Part shown: positions 1-6,350 of the stretch, piece by piece
Position numbering within the stretch: the first letter of the stretch is position 1
How the letters are laid out: every line of letters begins with the position of its first letter
Assembly (NCBI GenBank): GCA_026393655.1
Contig: JAPKZT010000090.1
Location: forward strand, 1 to 7,581
DNA from: Actinomycetota bacterium
Lineage (GTDB): Bacteria; Actinomycetota; Acidimicrobiia; Acidimicrobiales; Ilumatobacteraceae
Direction of reading: 5' to 3'
DNA length: 7,581 nt
Translations under genes and position numbers: made by a program
The notes under the pieces: generated by a model
What the model was told of the DNA's origin: nothing
The model's input: the letters and a program-made list of their open reading frames with translations, nothing else
Database searches by the model: none

Positions 1-438
1 ATGCCCTGGTTTGTTAGTCATGTTGACGCAAGTGGCATTAAACAACTGCGACAAGAATTCGTCAAAAATAAAATTCGTGTTCGCTCGGGTACGGCACTTT
101 GGCTCGGTGATAAATCAATGACTCACCTGATGGCCGATGTGCTTGATATTCGATCTGTCGGTCAGGGCGAAACCGCTGGTTATCGAAACGTGAAAATCAC
201 ACAAGACGGTGCTATCGCAATGATCGGTGCCGGCACAAGTCATGGCGTTCATCTAGTTGGCGCAGAACTAAGCCCATTTCATTTCGATCAACAGCGACTT
301 GAACTTGTTGAGCCACCACATATGCACACTTCAATGGTGTTCATCCCTAAGGGCGATAAATTACCGCAAGTTGGCGACAATATCGACGTGCAACAACCCC
401 TCACGCGTGTGTATCCAGACATTATTTCTTGGATCTGA
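1..438 (+). CDS. Alanine-racemase-like PLP protein, C-terminal part (5' truncated)
   Basis: This is the 3' part of a gene entering from the left. The ATG at base 1 is probably an internal Met, because 145 residues are far too few for the family and the reading frame is open at the edge. The visible part resembles the C-terminal beta-barrel domain of actinobacterial proteins annotated as alanine racemase (fold type III PLP enzymes). Recognisable stretches are RVRSGTALWLGD (residues 27-38), GETAGYRN (56-63), a glycine-rich IGAGTSHGV (75-83), PPHMHTSMVFIP (105-116) and a final VGDNIDV (123-129). These match the pattern I recall from Streptomyces proteins often found next to FemX-type peptidoglycan glycyltransferases. 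The PLP-binding lysine would lie upstream, outside the window, so catalytic competence cannot be judged. True substrate is unknown; amino-acid racemisation linked to cell-wall metabolism is only the family-based guess. The next gene starts 2 bp after its TGA, suggesting co-transcription. Confidence 0.65.
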   Translation: MPWFVSHVDASGIKQLRQEFVKNKIRVRSGTALWLGDKSMTHLMADVLDIRSVGQGETAGYRNVKITQDGAIAMIGAGTSHGVHLVGAELSPFHFDQQRLELVEPPHMHTSMVFIPKGDKLPQVGDNIDVQQPLTRVYPDIISWI

Positions 439-440
439 AA

Positions 441-1607
441 ATGTCGCTTGACTCAAGTAATCGTGAAAACGATGTTCGAATAGTCAGTTTGGATGTGATG
501 CGAACAATTGCATTGTTCGGAATCATTGTTCTCAACTACCACGGCTACTTAAATTTCTTGTTCGGAATCATTGTGCTCAACTACCACGGCTACTTAAATT
601 TCTCTGGCGCGCTAAGCACTACTGAGCCCTCAATCTATGAACGATGGTGGCATCCATTTAATGGTGTCCTTGCTAATCCGTTTCCTGTTGGATTTGTAAT
701 GGTCGCGGGCATGGGTGTTTCACTCATGATTGGCGCGATAAACACAAAGCAGGTAATAACCGAAACGCGGTGGAGGCTCGCACGACGCGGACTTTTTTTG
801 TTTACACTCGGCTATTGCATCAACTGGATTTGGCCAGGAACAATTCTCCCTTATTACGGTGCATTTTTCTTAACTGCAAGCGTGATCGCTTATTGGTCAA
901 AACAAAAATTGATTTTGCTTGGCATACTTTCGATGATTATTGCCGCGGGTGTCGAGTCGTGGCGATTTGCACAAACTTTTAATGGCAACTTCACGACATG
1001 GCTATCACCTGCCGAAGCCGATTCGCCTCGAAATTTACTAATTCGAATTTTTATTGACTACACCCATCCACTCTTCCCATGGTTGGCGTTTTTCATTACT
1101 GGCATTTTGCTCGGTCGCAACTACGCAACTTTGAAGATTATTCGACTCAGGCTTCTGATTATCAGCGTCTTTGTAGTCTGTTTTTCTTATCTTGCGAATG
1201 CTGTGATTCGCTCGATTGCTGATTCATCAAGTCAAACCGACCAAAGTTGGCGAGAGCTCGCTTCAACTCGACCGTTTGATCGCGGCATCCTCTATGTTGC
1301 ATCAGCGATTGGTGTGGTTGTCACGGTGTTTGTGGTTTTAGATTTTCTGTGCGAGCGTTACAAAGATTCACAAATTATTGAAACTGCAAGGATCACGGGC
1401 CAAATGACGCTGACAATTTATCTCGCCCATATTTTTATTTACAACGCGGTCGTTAATTGGTGGCAACTGGTGACACCAACAGGGCTAGATACGGCAATGA
1501 TCATGAGTATCGCTGTTTATGCTTCGGCAATTGTTTGGGCTAACTGGTGGCACAATCGTTTTGGTCAGGGCCCTGCTGAGCGTGTTTATCGCCGTTTCGG
1601 TGGCTAA
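441..1607 (+). CDS. DUF418-type multipass membrane protein with duplicated first membrane segment
   Basis: This encodes an integral membrane protein of 388 residues. The N-terminal VRIVSLDVMRTIALFGIIVLN pattern and the C-terminal ITGQMTLTIYLAH plus FGQGPAERVYRRF resemble the start and end signatures of DUF418/YeiB-like proteins, which are related to heparan-glucosaminide acetyltransferase-like membrane proteins. Several hydrophobic segments lie between, for example around residues 77-97, 110-150, 205-220 and 230-250. Biochemical role is unknown for most of the family; membrane transport or acyl transfer has been suggested only by relationship. I chose the ATG at 441, 2 bp after the upstream stop; an in-frame TTG at 429 would overlap the upstream gene and add four residues. 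The striking oddity is that LFGIIVLNYHGYLNF in the first membrane segment occurs twice back to back, in frame, encoded by a 45-bp tandem repeat. The gene converges on kynU. Confidence 0.8.
   Translation: MSLDSSNRENDVRIVSLDVMRTIALFGIIVLNYHGYLNFLFGIIVLNYHGYLNFSGALSTTEPSIYERWWHPFNGVLANPFPVGFVMVAGMGVSLMIGAINTKQVITETRWRLARRGLFLFTLGYCINWIWPGTILPYYGAFFLTASVIAYWSKQKLILLGILSMIIAAGVESWRFAQTFNGNFTTWLSPAEADSPRNLLIRIFIDYTHPLFPWLAFFITGILLGRNYATLKIIRLRLLIISVFVVCFSYLANAVIRSIADSSSQTDQSWRELASTRPFDRGILYVASAIGVVVTVFVVLDFLCERYKDSQIIETARITGQMTLTIYLAHIFIYNAVVNWWQLVTPTGLDTAMIMSIAVYASAIVWANWWHNRFGQGPAERVYRRFGG
513..602 (+). repeat. 45-bp in-frame tandem duplication within the DUF418 gene
   Basis: Copy 1 is 513-557 and copy 2 is 558-602, directly adjacent. 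They differ at one base only: T at 530 against G at 575, a synonymous GTT/GTG valine change. Each copy encodes the 15 residues LFGIIVLNYHGYLNF, so the frame is kept and the first hydrophobic segment is doubled. The single silent difference suggests the duplication has persisted long enough to diverge, and argues against a simple assembly stutter. Confidence 0.97.
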
Positions 1608-1629
1608 TTAAATAACTGAATAAATTTCA

Positions 1630-1665
1630 ACATCACGTAACTCGACATCACGTAACTCGACTCGA
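1630..1665. repeat. 15-bp tandem repeat at the kynU 3' end
   Basis: The unit CATCACGTAACTCGA occurs perfectly at 1631-1645 and 1646-1660, followed by a partial third copy of its last five bases, CTCGA (1661-1665). The right-hand copy carries the kynU stop codon (TCA at 1648-1650 on the + strand) and its last three codons, R-V-T. The left-hand copy repeats the same stop in frame 15 bp further on, so the duplication leaves the KynU protein unchanged. It lies in the 40-bp convergent gap between the DUF418 gene and kynU. I see no convincing stem-loop terminator in this gap. Confidence 0.95.
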
Positions 1666-2868
1666 CGCCTCACCCACCTCGAGATATTTTTTAGTTACAA
1701 CTAGATCACGTATTCGTTCGAAACCGTCAAAAACTTCAACATAACTAGTTGGTAGAGGTGAAATCGCCAGCCTGATGCAGTCTGGCTGGCGGAAGTCACC
1801 GATTACGTTTCCGAAAATTCGCATCGCTTCAGAAACTTTCTGTGCGTCATGATGCCGCACAGAAATATGACCGCCGCGCCTTTTTGAGTCGCGCGGCGTG
1901 ACGACTGAGAACCCAAGTGGTGCGAGCCAAGCATCATGTAATGCAAGCATTAACTCGGTGCCTTGTGCGGCCTTTTGTGCAATTGCCGACAACCCCGCAC
2001 GTTCAATCATCGAAAACGCAGTGGTCACGCAACGCATTCCGATAATGCTCGGGCTTGCGACTTGAAATCCGCGCATCCCGGTTGTGCGATCAAAGCCCTG
2101 CGCCATTGCAAACTGATCGTTCTGCGCGAACCAACCTTGAATCGGTACCTGTAACTCGCTTTGCATTCGGTGCGAGACATACAACCACGCTGGTGAGCCT
2201 GGCCCAGAGTTGCCGTATTTATATGTGCAGCCGACGGCAAGATCAATATTGTCGCGGTCATATTGCATCGGCACAACACCAACTGCGTGGCTCGCATCCC
2301 AAACGAAAAGTGCGCCGGCGTCGCGCGCAAGTTGAGTTAACTTTGCGACATCATGCAAAACTCCAGAGCGATACTGAATAACTGAAAGCGAAACGAGCGC
2401 AACGTCATCGTTTAAAACTTCGACGACAAGTTTTAATCCGCGTTGTTTACAGATGCCTTCCAAAATGTAACGATCAGTTGGAAAGTTTGCCGTGTCAGTT
2501 ATAACTGTTTTGCGATCAGGCCTGGCATCAACTGCAGCGCAGCAAAGTTGATAAAAATTCATACTGGTTGTGTCAACGCATAACATTTGACCGGCAGCAG
2601 CACCTAAAGAAGCCCGACCGATTAAATCGCCAACTGACTGAGCTTCGTCAATCCAATCAGACCAGCCAGAAACTAGTTTCGTAGCCCACTCTGTACGCAA
2701 ATACTGGTCAACAACATTGGCGGTTTCAGTTGGCATTCGCCCAAGAGAGTTGCCATCGAGATAACACAATGCCTGGTCAACAATCATGAATTCGTCTCGG
2801 TACTTGGCTAGTGGGTCTTTGGTATCAAGTTGCAGGGCCATACTTCGCGAGGTCATGTCATTTGGCAT
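1648..2868 (-). CDS. kynU: Kynureninase
   Basis: This is a PLP-dependent hydrolase of 406 residues, close to the usual family length. It cleaves L-kynurenine to anthranilate and L-alanine (or 3-hydroxykynurenine to 3-hydroxyanthranilate) in the cytoplasm. Visible family motifs are YLDGNSLG (36-43), the cofactor-phosphate region DTTSMNFYQ (99-107), NFPTDRY (128-134), WDASHAVGVVPM (190-201, with Asp191 expected to contact the PLP ring nitrogen), and GCTYKYGNSGPG (213-224, with Lys217 as the expected Schiff-base lysine). QGWFAQ (244-249) and the C-terminal SPLPTSY (370-376) also fit. The stretch before LNDDVALVSLS appears somewhat shorter than in the Pseudomonas enzyme as I remember it. The start is supported by GGTGAG five to six bases upstream of the ATG. 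It is divergent from kynA, which makes the precursor of its substrate. Met5 and Met10 are possible alternative starts. Confidence 0.95.
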   Translation of the reverse strand: MPNDMTSRSMALQLDTKDPLAKYRDEFMIVDQALCYLDGNSLGRMPTETANVVDQYLRTEWATKLVSGWSDWIDEAQSVGDLIGRASLGAAAGQMLCVDTTSMNFYQLCCAAVDARPDRKTVITDTANFPTDRYILEGICKQRGLKLVVEVLNDDVALVSLSVIQYRSGVLHDVAKLTQLARDAGALFVWDASHAVGVVPMQYDRDNIDLAVGCTYKYGNSGPGSPAWLYVSHRMQSELQVPIQGWFAQNDQFAMAQGFDRTTGMRGFQVASPSIIGMRCVTTAFSMIERAGLSAIAQKAAQGTELMLALHDAWLAPLGFSVVTPRDSKRRGGHISVRHHDAQKVSEAMRIFGNVIGDFRQPDCIRLAISPLPTSYVEVFDGFERIRDLVVTKKYLEVGEASSRVT

Positions 2869-2873
2869 ACGCT
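2868..2873 (+). promoter_or_regulatory. Possible -10 element for a leaderless kynA transcript
   Basis: TACGCT matches the loose actinobacterial TAnnnT -10 pattern. It ends 8 bp before the A of the kynA ATG, the spacing expected if transcription starts at the start codon itself. It also overlaps the kynU start codon. No good -35 element is visible, and such a short degenerate match can occur by chance. The main support is that kynA has no visible ribosome binding site and only 13 bp of non-coding sequence upstream. Confidence 0.25.
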
Positions 2874-2877
2874 CACC
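2872..2877 (-). promoter_or_regulatory. Ribosome binding site of kynU
   Basis: Read on the minus strand, the sequence before the kynU ATG is ACGGTGAGCGT, placing GGTGAG at a short but acceptable distance from the start. It is the clearest Shine-Dalgarno-like match in the window and supports the first Met rather than Met5 or Met10. Most plus-strand genes here have no comparable site. Confidence 0.55.
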
Positions 2878-2881
2878 GTAT

Positions 2882-3697
2882 ATGAATTCAGCAGAAAATT
2901 CTGAACAATTTAGTTCTGCTGTTACATATTCTTCGTATTTAAGTGTTGATCAATTGCTTGAGTTGCAAAAACCTCGATCGGATGGTCCGGAACATGACGA
3001 AATGCTATTTATCATCGTGCATCAGACATATGAGTTGTGGTTCAAATGTGTTTTGCACGAACTCGCTCGGGTGCAAACACTCTTAGAAACTGGTGAGACC
3101 CACGCATCGCTATCAGTATTTGGTCGTATTCGCACAATCTTTAAAGTTCTTGTCAGTCAAGTTGACATCTTAGAAACAATGACGCCTCTGCAATTTAATT
3201 CTTTTCGCGATCGCCTTGAGGCTGCAAGTGGTTTTCAATCCGTGCAGTTTCGCGAACTAGAAGCAGTACTCGGGCGACGAGATGCAACGATGGCTGATCA
3301 TCTCGAGCCAAATAGTGCGGCGAGATTGCGAGTTGTCAACGCAATGAGTCGCCGATCGCTATGGGATTCAGTTGTTATTTATCTCGTGCAGCATGGCCAC
3401 AATATGCCCAGCGAGATAACGCAACGAAACTTCGCCGAGAGTTATGTTGCTAATGATCAAGTACAAGAATCACTCGCCATTGCATATCGTCAAGACCCGC
3501 AAGTAGCAATGTTGCTTGAACGCTTACTCGACATTGATGAAGGCCTGCAAGAGTGGCGCTACCGCCATGTCAAAATGGTTGAGCGCACGATTGGCTTGAA
3601 GCATGGGTCGGGTGGGTCAAGTGGCGCTGCATATCTTGCCTCAACATTATTCAAACCAGTATTCCCAGACCTATGGGCCGTGCGCTCACGCTTCTAA
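2882..3697 (+). CDS. kynA: Tryptophan 2,3-dioxygenase
   Basis: This haem enzyme (271 residues) opens the indole ring of L-tryptophan with O2 to give N-formylkynurenine. All family blocks are present: TYSSYL (15-20), HDEMLFIIVHQTYELWFK (38-55), FRDRLEAASGFQSVQFRELE (108-127), YRHVKMVERTIG (227-238) and GSGGSSG (242-248). Aligning by eye to Xanthomonas TDO numbering as I recall it, His229 is the proximal haem ligand, and Phe43, His47 and Arg109 line the substrate pocket. The usual Tyr113 is Phe105 and the substrate-contacting Thr254 is Ser243, both conservative changes. The frame extends upstream to 2786, but that part overlaps kynU and the family homology begins only after 2882, so I take the ATG at 2882. 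The gene ends in tandem stops TAATAA and is 10 bp from ung. It probably functions with kynU; a formamidase must be encoded elsewhere. Confidence 0.95.
   Translation: MNSAENSEQFSSAVTYSSYLSVDQLLELQKPRSDGPEHDEMLFIIVHQTYELWFKCVLHELARVQTLLETGETHASLSVFGRIRTIFKVLVSQVDILETMTPLQFNSFRDRLEAASGFQSVQFRELEAVLGRRDATMADHLEPNSAARLRVVNAMSRRSLWDSVVIYLVQHGHNMPSEITQRNFAESYVANDQVQESLAIAYRQDPQVAMLLERLLDIDEGLQEWRYRHVKMVERTIGLKHGSGGSSGAAYLASTLFKPVFPDLWAVRSRF
2889..2921. repeat. Inverted repeat at the start of kynA, candidate operator
   Basis: CAGCAGAA (2889-2896) and TTCTGCTG (2914-2921) are perfect 8-bp inverted arms separated by 17 bp. An additional TTCTG at 2899-2903 also pairs with the left arm. It lies within kynA codons 3-14 and about 20-50 bp upstream of the kynU start, where a kynU promoter would be expected: a TAAATT on the minus strand (2912-2907) sits between the arms. 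It could be a regulator binding site, an mRNA hairpin or chance. The repeat itself is certain; its function is not. Confidence 0.4.
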
Positions 3698-3707
3698 TAA
3701 TTTAACG

Positions 3708-4379
3708 ATGCAAGCTGATTGGGCCGAGTTACTTAAATCTGAATTCGAAAAGCCTTATTTTAAAAAACTACAAAGCTTTATTGCGGATGAGCGAAAACTA
3801 TTCACTATCTATCCGCAACATGAAGACGTATTCAAAGCATTTGAGTTAACTAGCTACGCAGATACGCGTGTAGTGATTCTTGGTCAAGATCCATATCACG
3901 GAGTCAATCAGGCACATGGTCTTTGTTTTTCTGTGCAGAATGACGTGGCCATACCGCCATCACTAAAAAATATTTTCAAAGAACTGCAATCTGATTTCGA
4001 TTTCACACCAAACACGAAGATCGCTGAACATGGCAACCTTGAACATTGGGCGCAGCAAGGTGTGCTGATGTTGAACACGACGCTTACAGTTCGGGCTGGT
4101 GAGGCTGGTTCACATCAAGGTTTGGGTTGGGAAACATTCACCGATCAAGTCATTCGCATCGTGAACGATAAATCACACCCGGTCGTTTTCGTATTATGGG
4201 GCGCGTTTGCTCGAAAGAAAAAACTATTAATCAATACTGACAAACATCACATTGTCGAAAGTGCACACCCATCACCATTATCGGCACATAACGGATTCAT
4301 TGGTTCTCGGCCATTTACGAAAATCAATGATGCGCTGGTAAAAGCAAGCTTCAAACCAATTAACTGGCGCACTAGTTAA
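3708..4379 (+). CDS. ung: Uracil-DNA glycosylase, family 1
   Basis: This base-excision-repair enzyme (223 residues) removes uracil from DNA that arises by cytosine deamination or dUTP misincorporation. All family 1 signatures are present: GQDPYHG (59-65, with Asp61 as the water-activating residue), LMLNTTLTV (120-128, with Asn123 for uracil recognition), and HPSPLSA (187-193, with catalytic His187 in the DNA-intercalation loop). The Phe73 stacking position also fits (GLCFS, 71-75). Length matches the E. coli enzyme (229 residues). The start at 3708 is 10 bp after the kynA stop; the frame extends upstream to 3603, but that segment overlaps kynA and is not ung-like. No clear ribosome binding site is seen. 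Its position between tryptophan catabolism and a sulfatase cassette looks like a positional passenger, not a functional partner. Confidence 0.97.
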   Translation: MQADWAELLKSEFEKPYFKKLQSFIADERKLFTIYPQHEDVFKAFELTSYADTRVVILGQDPYHGVNQAHGLCFSVQNDVAIPPSLKNIFKELQSDFDFTPNTKIAEHGNLEHWAQQGVLMLNTTLTVRAGEAGSHQGLGWETFTDQVIRIVNDKSHPVVFVLWGAFARKKKLLINTDKHHIVESAHPSPLSAHNGFIGSRPFTKINDALVKASFKPINWRTS

Positions 4380-4391
4380 GGTATAAACACT

Positions 4392-4781
4392 ATGGGCACA
4401 GTTCGAAGACACGCATTTGTTGAGTGCAACGCCGACACAGTTTGGGCATTTGTTGGTGCACCAGAACGCTTGCACGAATGGTTTCCAATTACTGAATGCC
4501 GAGTCGAGGGAAATAAACGGTGGATAACTCTCGCTGCTGGCATTATTTTTGAAGAAGACATCGTCACGCTCGACCATGACTTACGCAGGTTTCAATACAA
4601 AATAGTTAATAATCCGCTGATCAAGTTTCATCTCGGCACCGTTGATGTAATCCCCGATGGCGAGAATCGCTGTTTGGTGATGTATTCAACAGATATGGAT
4701 CCGGAAGTGCTCGCACTGCCAATCGGTGGTGCCGCTGGAGTTGGCATAGCGAAAGTTAAAGAAATGTTTGACGGTAAATAA
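4392..4781 (+). CDS. SRPBCC-fold (START/polyketide-cyclase-like) small protein
   Basis: This small protein of 129 residues has the SRPBCC helix-grip pattern. An N-terminal beta strand (RRHAFVEC) leads to a helix with DTVWAFVGAPERLHEWFP (residues 15-32), the usual family signature, then alternating strands: RWITLAAG, FQYKIVNN, GTVDVIPDG and CLVMYSTDMDP. A C-terminal amphipathic helix from about residue 106 would close the hydrophobic pocket, though the glycine- and alanine-rich stretch GGAAGVGIA is a little unusual. The fold binds small hydrophobic ligands, and members act as cyclases, hydrolases, ligand carriers or stress proteins; the ligand here cannot be inferred. No signal peptide is visible. 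An AAGG about 10 bases upstream of the ATG is a weak ribosome binding site. It lies 12 bp after ung and only 2 bp before the sulfatase gene, so translation is probably coupled to the latter and the two may share a pathway. Confidence 0.8.
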   Translation: MGTVRRHAFVECNADTVWAFVGAPERLHEWFPITECRVEGNKRWITLAAGIIFEEDIVTLDHDLRRFQYKIVNNPLIKFHLGTVDVIPDGENRCLVMYSTDMDPEVLALPIGGAAGVGIAKVKEMFDGK

Positions 4782-4783
4782 CT

Positions 4784-6334
4784 ATGGGTCGAAAGATTCT
4801 TTTCATTACTACCGACCAGCAGCGCTACGACGCGCTTGGTTGTAACGGCGGCGCTATTGCGCGAACACCAAATATTGATGCGTTGAGTAAATCTGGCATC
4901 ACATTTGATCGCGCGCATCCGCAAAATGTTGTGTGCATGCCATCACGAAGCACGATGATTACTGGCCAACATGTCAGCACGCACGGCGTATGGATGAACG
5001 GAGTGCCGCTGCCTGAAGACGCGCCGAGTATTGCCAGCGATCTGCGCAATGTAGGTTATGCAACTGCGCTGATCGGCAAAGCACATTTCGAACCGCTACT
5101 TGATCCATTTTTAAGATTTACAGAAAATCGGTTAGGTAATGAGCGTCAAACAACTGACAACCCTGCTGATCCGCATCGTGGTTTTGATCACATGGAGTTG
5201 TCAACGCACGGCGCAGTTGGTCAATTGCATTACTCACAGTGGGTTCGCGACAATCACCCCGAGGCGATCACCGGTTTTTATAGAGTTCTAGACAATGAAT
5301 TGCAAGTAAACGCTCAAGGTGGTGGCGATACGAATGCGCCGCAAATCAAAATTAATCCGATTCCACCTGAGTGGTATCACACGCATTGGGTGGCACAACA
5401 AACAATCAGTTGGTTGAACTCGCTACCTGCCGACAAAGATTGGTTTTGTTGGATGAGTTTTCCGGATCCGCATCATCCATGGGATCCTCCAGCATCAGAG
5501 TTGCACCGCGTGCCATGGCGCGAACTTGATCTGCCAGATGGCTACGTTGCAGATAAATCAAAACGCGAAAAAATTCTCGATGACAAATTGCGTCATTGGC
5601 GTGGTTGGTATGACGGCACTTTTGTTTCTAATTATGAAGCGCCGGCGCATTGGGTTCCTGCCACATTGACCGAAGACCAAGTTCGCGAAGTCAATGCGTT
5701 CACTCATGTTGAAAACGAATTGATCGACGAAGCGATCGGTGACGTGCTCGGTGCGATCAATGCTCGGGGTTGGGCGAATGATCTTGATGTGGTTTACACA
5801 ACTGACCACGGCGAGTTTCAAGGTGACTTCGGTTTGCTATTCAAGGGTCCATATCATGTTGATTCGTTAATGCGGCTGCCTTTAATTTGGCGACCAGCGC
5901 CGAGTTTGAATATCACTCCTGCGCGAGTTAGTGCACCAGTTGGTTTAGTTTCACTTGCTGCAACGTTTGCACATATCGCCGGACTTGAAAAACCTTCATA
6001 CACAGAAGCACCCAGGTTGCCAGTCGATAATGCCGACGCTGAAAAACTCGGCCACGAACGCGTGCTCACAGAATGGGACAGCGTGTTGTTTGGAAAACTA
6101 GTTCACCTACGAACAATTTGTCGTGACAATTGGGTATGCACTGCTGCGCTTGACGGCACGATGAATAAGGCTGGCGAGGGTGAACTTTACGACTTGGCTA
6201 ACGATCCATTGCAACATGTCAATCGCTGGAGCGACGATTCGGTGCGGTCATTGCGTGATGATCTACTTAGCGATATGTGGGCCAACCTGCCTGCGCAAGT
6301 TTTGCCGTTACGCACAATGGATGCACCTGTCTAG
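4784..6334 (+). CDS. Type I sulfatase-superfamily hydrolase (formylglycine-dependent)
   Basis: This is a full-length sulfatase of 516 residues (alkaline phosphatase superfamily), hydrolysing a sulfate ester or possibly a phosphonate or phosphate ester. Cys51 in CMPSRSTMITGQ (51-62) fits the C-x-P-S-R signature in which cysteine is oxidised to the catalytic formylglycine. Metal-site residues are recognisable as Asp11-Gln12 (TTDQQR) and Asp341-His342 (TTDHGEF). Other active-site positions are Lys99 and His101 (GKAHF), His230 in FPDPHHPWDPP, and Lys354 (LFKGPYH). DQ in place of DD in the first motif is seen in choline-sulfatase and phosphonate monoester hydrolase branches, so the substrate is uncertain. 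The N-terminus begins directly with the first beta strand and has no signal peptide, so a cytoplasmic enzyme acting on an imported or intracellular small molecule is likely. Maturation needs a formylglycine-generating enzyme, not encoded in this window. Confidence 0.92.
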   Translation: MGRKILFITTDQQRYDALGCNGGAIARTPNIDALSKSGITFDRAHPQNVVCMPSRSTMITGQHVSTHGVWMNGVPLPEDAPSIASDLRNVGYATALIGKAHFEPLLDPFLRFTENRLGNERQTTDNPADPHRGFDHMELSTHGAVGQLHYSQWVRDNHPEAITGFYRVLDNELQVNAQGGGDTNAPQIKINPIPPEWYHTHWVAQQTISWLNSLPADKDWFCWMSFPDPHHPWDPPASELHRVPWRELDLPDGYVADKSKREKILDDKLRHWRGWYDGTFVSNYEAPAHWVPATLTEDQVREVNAFTHVENELIDEAIGDVLGAINARGWANDLDVVYTTDHGEFQGDFGLLFKGPYHVDSLMRLPLIWRPAPSLNITPARVSAPVGLVSLAATFAHIAGLEKPSYTEAPRLPVDNADAEKLGHERVLTEWDSVLFGKLVHLRTICRDNWVCTAALDGTMNKAGEGELYDLANDPLQHVNRWSDDSVRSLRDDLLSDMWANLPAQVLPLRTMDAPV

Positions 6335-6350
6335 CAACTAATCTGCGTTA

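Noticed and set aside
429..440. TTG start for the DUF418 gene overlapping the upstream gene
   Set aside because: An ATG at 441, 2 bp after the upstream stop, is the simpler choice; the four extra residues carry no family signal. Not excluded.
513..602. CRISPR or mobile-element interpretation of the repeat
   Set aside because: The two copies are directly adjacent with no spacer, in frame and within a gene; no transposase or terminal inverted repeats are nearby.
1608..1647. Bidirectional terminator between the convergent DUF418 and kynU genes
   Set aside because: No GC-rich stem-loop with a T tract is visible; the notable structure is a direct repeat, which does not fold as a terminator.
2025..2381. 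Open frames on both strands opposite or within kynU
   Set aside because: They lie entirely inside strongly supported kynU coding sequence, and their translations show no recognisable domain.
2786..2881. Longer kynA start adding 32 N-terminal residues
   Set aside because: The extension overlaps the divergent kynU coding region, and the dioxygenase family pattern begins only after the ATG at 2882.
3603..3707. Longer ung start inside kynA
   Set aside because: It overlaps the conserved C-terminal GSGGSSG region of kynA in another frame and is not ung-like; the ATG at 3708 gives a normal-length enzyme.
4278..4924. Minus-strand open frames across the ung, SRPBCC and sulfatase gene region
   Set aside because: They are antisense to well-supported genes, Cys/Ser/Arg-rich in the way typical of shadow frames, and have no domain signature.
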